From positions 61,083 to 125,082 of the forward strand of contig JBBHKE010001644.1 in the NCBI GenBank assembly GCA_037447655.1: 64,000 nt of DNA, in the 5' to 3' direction. This document shows positions 32,541 through 41,889 of the stretch, piece after piece; position 1 is the stretch's first letter, and every line of letters starts with the position of its first letter. The stretch is from Zygnema cylindricum (taxonomy: Eukaryota > Streptophyta > Zygnematophyceae > Zygnematales > Zygnemataceae). The position numbers and the translations under genes were made by a program. The notes beneath the pieces were generated by a model that was not told the origin of the DNA, made no database searches, and saw only the letters and a list, made by a program, of their open reading frames with translations.

Positions 32541-34941
32541 AGATGTTCTCGTTCTGTGGCAGTAGGTTCCTCTAAGCTGCCTGTATGAGTATTCTGAAGC
32601 ATGCGCGGTTCATCATGCGAGTATGCGTGAGAGTGTGGATATGCAACTAGTGTAGGCAGTGCACGTAGTGGTTGGCCCGGGATGTTAAGACCAAATGCCG
32701 GAGGATAGTCAGTCTGTATACAGGTCTGGACCTTATGAAATGGAAGAAGTGCGTCCTGGATGGAAAGATTAGGTGGACGGACAGCGAGGTTAGCTTCTCG
32801 GAGCCGACCCATGTCCACCAGGTTAGTCCACTTGGAACGAACCCGGTGGGCCAGCGAACCGTGGCGTGCGGCATCAATGATCAATGGTGGTCCAATTAAT
32901 GATTCAATGCGTTTATAATCTGCGAGGACCGTAGGTCGAGGGTCATTATAAGCTGCGACGTTCTCTAAGATGTATCCAAAAGGACGGTCCAGTTTTTGGA
33001 AGAAGTGGATAAGACGCACCACCTCGAAAAACAACTTAGTACGTGGATTTGCGAGACCTAAACCTTTCCCGGCCCTGGACATGCCCTGACATTCCCATCC
33101 GGCAAAGAGGAGATCAATTGGTTCCAATTCCATTAAATGATGATTTCCTATTAGCCGGATATTGTTGTTTTTGAAGATTTAGTTTCGTGCGTACTCGTCG
33201 TTTCGTGCGTTTGCGATGTTTAGTGTGTACGCGGTTTTTAGTGCGTACATGTTCACCAAGTATAGCGTTGAGGTTCGCATGGTTTCATTGATTGGTTGAG
33301 ACGTACAAAAGTACTAATTGAGTGACGCGAACAAACATATGTAAAAGTACGGTTCGCGTAAGTGAAATGGACGGCGGATCACGAAGCGATCCGATGTATG
33401 AAATTCGAAGTGTATATTATTGTACGTCGCACGTACGAAACAAAATGCGACAGGGGACATTTATTAAAAAGGACGCCGCCGGTACGGAACGTCTTCTTTT
33501 GCAAGTGGACGTTAGATTTGACATGCGTCATTTATGACGAAGTACGTAATTCAGGTACGGACAAATTTGGATGGTTTGACGTCGTTTCGTCAAGTGGACT
33601 TTGGGACCACGTGGCGCGACATCAAGGGTGCCGAATAATAGCTACGGACGGCGGACAAAGGCAGCCGTAATATTTCAAGTAGTGGGAACGCGAAATCGCG
33701 TCAAATCACAAGATGTATGTTTTGGACGTCTCACATTCTTTGACGAAAATCAAGGAGTTACGTTGAGTGACTCATCATGACTCAGCATACGATTCTGTGC
33801 AATTGTGTGTACTTGTAAATATTTGGAACAACATTGGTTTGTCTTATTTGTATTAATAAATTAGTGTTTATTATGACAGTTTTTATTTACGTAATCATTT
33901 AGGGTTTGGATACTCTAAATTGTGAGTGTTTATGTGTCGTACTTCTAGACAAGTGTACGCTTATGATTGCTTGACTCTCAGGTGTACGCTTACGATTAGC
34001 TTATTCTTAGTAGCAGTTTATTATGGTTAAATAGGACTTAATAACAGTTACGTAATTTACGTTGGTTATTTTGACACTTAGTGATTCGTTGACAGCTCAC
34101 AAGTGTATATATAGGAATGAGCTTTGTTAGTAATAAATCATCAATGCTGGTTAGTAAAGTGGGGACCAAAGATGTAGTATTTTAGGGTTGTCGATTAGGT
34201 CATGCACTTTGAATGATATAATGATTATTTGATTATACTTTGATTATACTTTTGTTTATGTGTGATGCATTTGTTTGTTATTATTTATTTATGTTATTTT
34301 ATATATGTTTGATATGCATTGTTTATGCATTTGTCCTAGGGTTTGTTTATGTCGATTATTCCATCAAACCTTAGATGCTGTCATAGGATTTGTTTATGTC
34401 GATTATTCCATGAAAACCTAAATGTTGTTTGTTGCGTCTGTGTACGCATATGGAGGATGCATTTCAAATGATTGTTCATTGGCCTAGCTTTGCTTAGTTT
34501 TTTGCAGGATAGTTTGGGTTGCTTCTGCGGTCTATTTTAGACCAAAGAACAACAAATATCTTGTGGCAACGCCGAATGCATATCGTGAAAAGCAGACTGA
34601 GGTAAGAGATGAGGATACTGTTCGTGCAAGACTTGACAGTGGTGCAACTGAGCGCGTCTGGCCAAAGGATCAATATCTACGGAATAGTAATGTTTTATCA
34701 GAAGACCGTTCCGAAGGCAAGAGAGAAGTGAAGTCCCTATTCCTGCAAAAAGGTCTAAGATGACGAGACCGTTTTGGTGAGGTTGTAAATTGACCGATGT
34801 AAATTTAATGGGCAAGAACCCGCAAGGATCTATTGTAATGGAGGGTGGATCTGGAATACTAGATAAAGGAATTGGTATAGTAAACTTATAAAGCTGGTCA
34901 AACTCCGAAGAGTTTATGATAAATCCCGGTGTACTAAATAA
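32435..34941 (-). pseudogene. C5-cytosine DNA methyltransferase domain inside pol, split by a solo LTR
   Basis: Lies between protease and RT in the same frame. N part (34,537-34,941): PHQNGLVILDLFAGIGTSLL is motif I (SAM binding), followed by VDIDPLARR (motif II). C part (32,435-33,162): LLFAGWECQGMSRAGKGLG is motif IV with the catalytic Cys, though the usual PCQ is ECQ; YILENVAAY is the ENV motif VI; HGSLAHRVRSKWTNL is motif VIII; ATEREHLL is the IX region. After a frameshift near 32,535, RCTLLGRVMDPQSLSFVLG looks like motif X. A 1.39-kb solo LTR separates the parts, and the frame agrees on both sides of it. It would methylate cytosine in DNA if intact; target preference is unknown. It is too short for plant MET1/CMT regulatory domains, so it is an element gene, not a host one. 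Confidence 0.88.
33163..34554 (+). mobile_element. Solo LTR inserted in the methyltransferase domain
   Basis: About 1.39 kb starting TGTTGTTTTTGAAG and ending AGAACAACA (TG...CA ends), flanked by GATAT at 33,158-33,162 and AATAT at 34,555-34,559 (ATAT shared; one mismatch in 5). It contains a TATATATA box at about 34,107 and AATAAA at about 34,133, suggesting plus orientation. No coding region was found inside. Taking it out lets the methyltransferase frame run on, which confirms the boundaries. Confidence 0.83.
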
Positions 34942-35106
34942 TTATGGTAAACTTGGGGGATATGGTGAGATTTCATCCGCGGTTAGAGATTTAAGGATGT
35001 CTGCACCTATGCCAATTGTGGCATAGGCTGGCAAGATCAGCGCCGAATGAGCCGTAGTAGGCATGGGTTGTCGGGCCGAGATAAGGGGTAAGCAAATTTT
35101 ACGTTT

Positions 35107-35199
35107 CGGAAAGTTGTTCGGTCTGTACGAAAATGTCTGATCATGCATATCAAGGAAAGTTGTTCGGTCTGTACGAAAATGTCTGATCATGCATATCAA
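35107..35199. repeat. 46-bp tandem duplication breaking pol
   Basis: GGAAAGTTGTTCGGTCTGTACG... occurs twice in direct contact, followed by a C9 run. Because 46 is not a multiple of three, it shifts the frame between the protease and the methyltransferase leader. With a single copy the protease frame continues into 34,942-35,106. Confidence 0.88.
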
Positions 35200-36490
35200 T
35201 CCCCCCCCCAACTCGAAAAATAACGTCTTGACCGACCAAGCATTCATAGTCACTCCACTTGGTGAACAAGGCGTGAGCATAAATTTCTGCGAAATCCATC
35301 GCAGACTTACTCTGAAACTGAAAACAGATTGGTTCTATCGTAATACCGAGGACTGGCTCTGTGGTACCTGCAGAAATCAATAGACGTGTGGTAGTGGGTT
35401 GTAACTTATCTGCAGTAAGACCTATTTTGAGGGCAAAATCAGAACCGAGGATAATTGGCTTTGCGCCTGTATCCATGAGAGGAAGTGCCGGAGCAAACCC
35501 ATTAACCGTAAAAACGCCCAATTTGTTATCTAGAAAACTGATGTGAGGAGTGAGGCTAGACCGCTCTTCAAGAGTAATAGCTTGAAGAGAGAGAGCATTA
35601 CGATGGTTTTGTAATGCTTGTAACGCAACTGCTGAAGGAGTTAGATCTATAGTTTGTCCGTTGCTATCCAACTCGGGAAGCATGGTGGACAGGATGGACA
35701 GACGTTCTTTGACCTTATATGTGTCTTGTATACTCCTCTCTAAAATAGTTAATGCCTCAGCGGTGATGCTTGAGGCCGTTTCTGGAATAGGTGAGCGAGG
35801 TTCTTTGGCAAATGATAATGGGATTCGTGTGTTAATGGATTTTGACTCGCGATTGTGATCGGGAGTCCCTTTAAACTGAGCTGCCCGCTGTTGAACAGTG
35901 GACTCCCGAAGAGATCGCCCAGCAAAAGAGGGCATATGGACCACAGTTCGAGCCATTCCAGTTAATTGCGGTTTGACTTGCGCCATAAGCGCGGCAAACT
36001 GCTCCTTCATCATGGCTGCGACGGTAGCCTGCATCTCGGCTTTCTCTCGGTCCCTCCTGCTGATTTTCTGAGGGTTGTCTTTCTCTACCCCTTTGGGTAG
36101 AGTGACCAATTTTGCCGAGCGAGCAGGTATACCGCCGTTTTTGATTTGATTTTGATAACTGAAATCGGGATTTTTAATGTGGCATCGATGTACATAATGA
36201 CCCGTTTGATTACAATGAGTACACGTGGCGGTCTTATCCGGACAGCTGCGTGCGTCGTGGCCAGTGTTACCACATCGAAAACATATACGAACACTAGGGT
36301 TGGTTGGTAATGTTCCCATGGCCGGAGCCCTTGGAGGTCTCGGATTAGGCCATGGGTTGCGTGGGTTAGGATTAGGATTCAGGTTTGCATTGGGAGAAGA
36401 CTTAGGTCGCTCGTGAGCGTCCCACCAGCTGGTCTGCATTTCATATGAAACTCTATGGGCTCCATTGCCACACAGAATTCGCAGGTCCAA
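35150..36490 (-). CDS. Gag zinc knuckles and retroviral-type aspartic protease
   Basis: About 446 residues open on the minus strand. Two CX2CX4HX4C knuckles lie at residues 70-83 (CFRCGNTGHDARSC) and 90-103 (CTHCNQTGHYVHRC), preceded by an Asn/Pro-rich linker. They are typical RNA-binding nucleocapsid motifs. A coil-prone middle follows, then the protease: PLMDTGAKPIILGSDFA near 338-352 (catalytic DTG) and CLVGQDVIF near 417-425. No ATG fits the left boundary; the frame meets a TAG at about 36,502, so Gag upstream is missing or frameshifted. The right end is broken by a 46-bp tandem duplication (35,107-35,199), after which the frame resumes at 34,942-35,280. Confidence 0.82.
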   Translation of the reverse strand: MDLRILCGNGAHRVSYEMQTSWWDAHERPKSSPNANLNPNPNPRNPWPNPRPPRAPAMGTLPTNPSVRICFRCGNTGHDARSCPDKTATCTHCNQTGHYVHRCHIKNPDFSYQNQIKNGGIPARSAKLVTLPKGVEKDNPQKISRRDREKAEMQATVAAMMKEQFAALMAQVKPQLTGMARTVVHMPSFAGRSLRESTVQQRAAQFKGTPDHNRESKSINTRIPLSFAKEPRSPIPETASSITAEALTILERSIQDTYKVKERLSILSTMLPELDSNGQTIDLTPSAVALQALQNHRNALSLQAITLEERSSLTPHISFLDNKLGVFTVNGFAPALPLMDTGAKPIILGSDFALKIGLTADKLQPTTTRLLISAGTTEPVLGITIEPICFQFQSKSAMDFAEIYAHALFTKWSDYECLVGQDVIFRVGGGIDMHDQTFSYRPNNFP

Positions 36491-38880
36491 AAGAAGCTAA
36501 TCTAGATAGTGCCAACTCCAACTTGATATAAACCCAAATGACTGACCCCTTGACAATTAAAACCCCAATAGAGCTTCACCCTTCTGAAATAACACTTTTT
36601 GTGTGCTCAGTTCAACTACATAATGCAAAGTTAGAATATGAGATTTGGACACATTCACCCACTTTGACTTTCCCTTAGAAATTCAGCCACCCAGACAGGA
36701 GAAGACTCTGACCGATTACACCCCTATGTAGCGTGGACTCCCCTGAGTCCGCAGCAACAAGAATCACTGAAGTTGGTCAACTGAGTTGAGAGTTATGGCT
36801 GGCCAAAGTTTGCCATTTATACAAGGTGCTCTCTGGGAGAGAGGTGGCTACCTACCCGAAATATTTGAAGTCCTAAACCCCTCTCTAAACCCTCTAGTAA
36901 TGAGGTACGGACTAATCACATTACTGTATAGTACATAAAGGTACAGATGGCGGTGTACCTTTTGTACGGTCATCGTACGACATGGCTAAAAAGTCAATAC
37001 ATGTCATATCCGGATTCGCTCTTATAATCTCCGGAATTCCGGCCTCAAAATATTTTCTCTCCACGTGGCGCCCGGTCATGCTCTATCAGAAAAGTGGTAC
37101 CGTACAAGAAAGTACAAGTGCTGGAGTACTTTCTGTACGTACATTGTACGATGTCACCATTGTGCGACATTTGTCACTTCCGGATTTGTTTTCTGCCTTT
37201 CAAGAAATTCCGTAATCCCGTACGATGTTGCCACGTGTCATCTAGAGTGGCGGTGTCTGCAAACTGCCAAATTGTCCTTTCACGATGTCGGCGCTAACCA
37301 CGGCCGTCCGATAAACATCGTCATTTAAACGGACCGTCGAAATAGATGTCCATACTATTTATTTCGTCCGGTACTAAAAGTACAGCTAATTCTATGCCCT
37401 ATATACCGTAATATAGTTAAATCGAAAACCCTACTTCTAATTATATAAATATCTACGAAACCCATTACGTCTTAGCACTAGGTCTAGACTAAACGGATAA
37501 GGCTAACGGCTATTGGGTACTTGACGGACGGTAGGTACGAGGATCAATACCTTGGTCCGTCAAATACTGTTTTGGTAAGTCTACCAAATCTACACCCTTT
37601 CTCCATAGAGAGCCTAGGCAGCCATGGCTTTAGCTCCATGTCCAGCCTTTAGTGACTACAACAAGTGTGGGGGCTTGGAGAAGGGAGTTAGAGGCAGACT
37701 GCCTTTGCTCTTTTTCCTATACTAAAACAGACCCAGAAAATACTCAAATATCAACACACACTAGGCCTGAAAATATGCTGGCCAAACAAGGCCAATGTAA
37801 TAGACAAGAAGTCGCTATCCAGGACCAATCACGGTCAGATCTAAAGAAAATGCAACCACAATGCCTATGCGAAAAGGAAGGCACAGCCTTCAGTCGTATC
37901 CTTACCCCTCTAGGTTATCGCGCTTCACAACCTATCACGCGCCTGCAACCACAAGGACCCGATTACTCACCTGTAGCGATCTGTAATGTCTCCCAGCGAT
38001 GCTCCAACCTCCTTCCAACTCCGAATCATCGAAAAGATATAGCGATCTGTAATGTCTCCCAGCGATGCTCCAACCTCCTTTCAACTCCGAATCTTCGAAA
38101 AGATATCACAGCTCAAAATACCAACGTAGTTAGTAGCCTGTTAGGGTACGCGTATCAACTTTAAGCCACGCTCTACCCAACTATTAAAGCAGTTATAATT
38201 TTATGTGATAATTCATGCAAGCTAATTTATATATTTAAATGAATATATATTTGTTTTTTTTTTCTTGGTTTTGAATATGGATTTTTTTTTTATAAGTTTT
38301 TTTAGGTTTGCTAGGTTTTCTGAGTGAGTTAATCCGGTAGGTGGACAGCAAGAGGAAACTATACCGGATGTCTAGATAAAATCGGAAATATCAAACTCTA
38401 AGCACACTAGCAACGAAACCCTAAAGATCGAAAATAAAAACAGATCAAAGCAATCCAACGAAAACAACAAGACTGGGAAAGAAACAAATTACAATAACTA
38501 GATGGAAAGAAAGCAATTGTCACCGATAATGAAGAAAAATAGAAATAAGCAAATCAAAATAAACTAGAAATAAAGAAACTAATTAACACCAGGAATACAG
38601 AAAATTAGAAATAAAAACAAATTAAGTACGGGAATATTTGCGACAGTAGCCACTAGGCCCTGAATTCATCAATATTCCCTACAGGAGTCCAATCAGCTTG
38701 TAAGAACCCTTCCTTAGCCGGATGAAAGAGCCGAGATAAGCCAGAAGCATCCATGCTTAGGCCACAAGGAATCGAGTGGGAGCATGTGAAGGCTCCAGAC
38801 AGAGAGCTGCTTGTGAATAACAGAATATGTATCTTGTCTATACTGCAATTTCGAATGCAATGGTCAAGCAACTAGAATTA
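36491..38880. other. Non-coding inner part between gag and the hAT remnant
   Basis: No convincing domains. It contains a 66-bp tandem repeat at 37,974-38,105 (TAGCGATCTGTAATGTCTCC...), an A-rich stretch 38,370-38,640, and near 38,717 a copy of AGCCGGATGAAAGAGYCGAGATAA also found in the right LTR at about 39,876. It is probably the decayed 5' leader of the LTR element with later insertions. Confidence 0.45.
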
Positions 38881-39596
38881 GAAACCATCTGGTTGGAAAT
38901 GTGCAAAATGGCGGCATTAGAGCTTGCATTCTATATCGCGATGAGGTGAAGGCGGAGTTAAACACATCTGAAACCACAAAATCTTCTCATGGCTCTCAGA
39001 AACGTGTCATATCCGATTCGGATGAACTTTCTAAATGTCCTGGATCAAGCCAAAGTAGCAAGGTACAAGGTGTTCAGTCAAAAATAATAAATACATTTAA
39101 TAGGCATAACAAGTAGGAGGTGGATGCAGCATGGGCAAAGGCTTTATTTGCCAATGGCTTGCCGTTTCGACTATTAGAAAACCAATATTTTAAGGTAGCG
39201 GTGAAGAAGATCGGGGAGATAGGGTCGTCTTACAAATTACCTCACCCAAATACCATGAGAAATCGTCTTCTATCTGAGACGAAAGTAACGGTCACTGACG
39301 ATTTGGCAATCACCCCTATCTTACAAAAAGTAGCAACGAGGAACCTTCCCCGGTGCACAGTTGCCAGCTCATGTGAGAGGAATTGGTCAACCTACAACCA
39401 TATTCACTCTAAGAAAAGGAACACATTGACAGCTAAAAAAGCTAATGATTTGGTTTGGGTCTTTAGCAATCTCAGATTATTACAAAACACTAGGAATGTT
39501 AGTTATGAAGAGGAAATGGTAGCATGGGAGGAAGAGAAAGGGGAGGTGGGAGAAGAAGAGTTTGATGAAGACATGTTTGACATACATTTGGAGTAA
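38880..39596 (+). pseudogene. hAT-family transposase remnant
   Basis: Two plus-strand pieces in one frame separated by a TAG at 39,114. The first (38,901-39,116) looks like the tail of a BED finger and linker (VKAELNTSE, VQSKIINTFNRHNK). The second (39,120-39,596) has DAAWAKALFANGLPFRLLEN, as at the start of DUF659-type hAT transposases. It then jumps to the C-terminal dimerisation domain, CERNWSTYNHIHSKKRNTL and ANDLVWVFSNLRLL. The catalytic middle is missing, so it is an internally deleted copy. It abuts the right LTR boundary at 39,633. Confidence 0.8.
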
Positions 39597-39632
39597 AGAG
39601 GGATAGGGGTGATATATACATATTCACGGCCT

Positions 39633-40811
39633 TGTCGTGCATGACAGTACAACCGTGAATGGCATGCATCACATCCCGCGTGGGTCGCCGAAAAACACCA
39701 GAAAATGAATGACCATTACATATGTACAGTATTTGTGACCACAATCGGAGGACAAATAATATATACTGTAAGAAATAATAAATGAATATGCTCAAAGAAA
39801 CAAATTATTCCGAACACATGGACTTAACAAGGAAATAAAAGACAAAACAAGATCAGGTAAGTAAGGATGGAATTCAGCCGGATGAAAGAGTCGAGATAAC
39901 CGGCATTCCTCCAAGGCCAGACAAGGTGAGTACCAGCCTGTACGGTTAGCGTCCAGACAGCAAGAAAACGCCAAGTCCACAGACGCAATTCACAAATCAC
40001 AGCAAGTAGAAAATAGTCTGGATAACCGTCCAGACAGCAAGAAAACGCCAAGTCCACAGACGCAATTCACAAATCACAGCAAGTAGAAAATAGTCTAGAG
40101 GGAAACCTTCCAGGATGGCTTACGCCGGTAGATTAGGTAAGGTCTTAATACAAAGAAAAGGAGAAGCTCAGAGACATATACTAGCATAAAACTATGGGGC
40201 TGAAAAAGGAAAAACCCTAACTCAAAAACCAGCATGTCACTAAATATTTAGGTGAAACCCTAACCGTAGAGTTCGACAAATCCCGAGAATAATGCTTATC
40301 AGAAAACGACAACCTTCCAATGTTGGATTCCCGTACTTAATTTGCAAAGGTTACTATCTTGCCAAATGGCATTTATCCTATGCTCTCACTAATCCGTACG
40401 GCTACACTAATTTTTACATGTCTCTGAGCAGGCAGGTTTCTATGTTAAAACACTGCCAGTTTCAAGAGACGACCGCTGCGTGGCCGCCTCGGACTGCCTT
40501 ACATCCACACCTCGAGGATAAAAACCCTCCCTAAGCTAAGCAAAAATGATGCATGAACCTCCAAGGGTTCATGACTTCAAACACCTGTCAAGTTTATAGC
40601 CGTTTGAATTTCTGACGTCTGATGCCGTACCGTGGTCCAGTTCCACGCTGATTTCATATTGTGTTCCCGTGGTGCCGTACGAGAGTATATTTCGACCTTT
40701 GTCCCGTACGAATCTCTAGTTGTACTTTCGGATATGTACCTGTCACGTCACCGAAACTTCAATTAGTACACGATATAATCACAATACCTGCTGACGTCTT
40801 ACGGCATGACA
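39633..40811 (-). repeat. 5' LTR of the methyltransferase retrotransposon
   Basis: About 1.18 kb between TGTCGTGCATGACAG and TTACGGCATGACA. The first 240 bp match the left LTR remnant. It contains a 77-bp tandem repeat (39,951-40,097; GTCCAGACAGCAAGAAAACG...). No tRNA-complementary primer site is obvious just left of 39,633, where hAT-related sequence abuts. Confidence 0.75.
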
Positions 40812-41880
40812 TCACACTCCTTCGCCTTAGCGGCATCACGAGCTGCCACCCCAACATGTCGAGCCGCCTGACCAACAACTGTAGCTGAAGTAGCAATAAC
40901 ACCAAAGATGGGACGGGCACCATCAAGCAAAACAACATCGATCCGACGCGAGAGAATGATATTAGAAACCTCTCCACGCACACAAAAGCCCCCTTCTGAA
41001 ACGATAGTCGCAGTGGTGTCGCGAATAGTGTCATGCGCCTGGATCAATCCTCCCCCATGGGAACAACGAAGCAAATGGACACCATCGGGCCCCAAGACAC
41101 GACCACATGCACAAACAAGAGAGCCAAGTAAAAGAGGATGGGGGAGGCCCAGGCGAAATTGGAGGGCGGTAGTGAATTGAGCAAGTGAAAATCAGAGAGT
41201 GGCCAAAATAGGTGTGGAGAAAAGCCAAGACCCAGAATCAGGTCCACCACATGAGAGAAGACGGGCACGCGAAGAATCGGAGGGAAGCGCCTTGAGAAGG
41301 TCGAATTTAATGGCGGCGACAACCCAATCAGAAATCGATTCCTGGACACGCTCAACAGATTTGGTAACAATGGTGGAGAAAATTGGCACATCCACTAGGG
41401 CATGGGGAGGAAGAGAACGTGACGCGTCCAATAGAGATCGCTGGAAGGCGAACACACCGTCTGAAACCCGGGGGAAAACAATAGCTAGAACGGGGGTGTC
41501 CCCAACCAAGAAACGGGAAACAAGAGTAGAGGCAATAAGACACCAACTTCCCAAATAGGCAGCGAGAGCAACACGAGCAGTGGATAATAGACCCAACCCC
41601 CCAGTAGAGACAGGGAGGGATGCTTGAATGCGGGCCGATGGCCCAAACTCGCGATCAAATGCCCCCGACCTAACAGAGTGTGGAGGACTTCTACTAGGCG
41701 ATCGTCAAAAGCCGAGAGAAGATAAATGTCGGAGTGGGTATAAAACAAAAGTTGCAATGCAGTTAAGCCACAAAACAAAGAGGTTTTTTGAGGAGGAAAA
41801 AGTAGAACTTGTTGGAAAAAAAGGCTCTTCAATGTGGTTGTAGTAGCTTGTACTGTTACCACTTTCAATTTTCTAGTTCT
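40811..41880 (-). mobile_element. LINE fragment b: C-terminal half of ORF2
   Basis: Continues fragment a (28,166-28,739) on the other side of the LTR element. Minus-strand frames with shifts read STARVALAAYLGSWCLIAS, VHLLRCSHGGGLIQAHDTIRD and RRIDVVLLDGARPIFG, then ARHVGVAARDAAKAKE. Fragment c has the same blocks. The arrangement suggests the region after RT in a LINE ORF2; the I/VDVVLLDG...FGDIV block may be a restriction-like nuclease fold (weak inference). 5' truncated near 41,880 and frameshifted. Confidence 0.72.
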
Positions 41881-41889
41881 GGTACTCAG

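Larger units (their letters stand above)
28740..40811 (-). mobile_element. Ty3/Gypsy-type LTR retrotransposon with cytosine methyltransferase and PHD finger (degenerate)
   Basis: About 12 kb inserted in a LINE. The left end is TGTCGTGCATGACAG and the right end GGCATGACA. Flanks carry ATCAC at 28,735-28,739 and 40,811-40,815, a 4-5 bp target duplication (the junction A is ambiguous). Joining the flanks restores LINE order as seen at 48,170-48,190. Coding order on the minus strand is zinc knuckles, protease, C5-methyltransferase, RT, RNase H, H2C2 and integrase core, PHD finger. Order RT-RH-INT assigns Ty3/Gypsy. The N-terminal Gag is missing or unrecognised, and several stops and frameshifts show this copy is inactive. 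Confidence 0.85.

Noticed and set aside
32435-34941. Bacterial restriction-modification methyltransferase from contamination
   Set aside because: It is in frame with protease and RT of a Gypsy-type element and interrupted by an LTR with target duplication, so it belongs to the eukaryotic element.
40811-41880. Plus-strand frames over LINE fragment b
   Set aside because: The minus strand carries blocks shared with fragment c; the plus frames are shadows.
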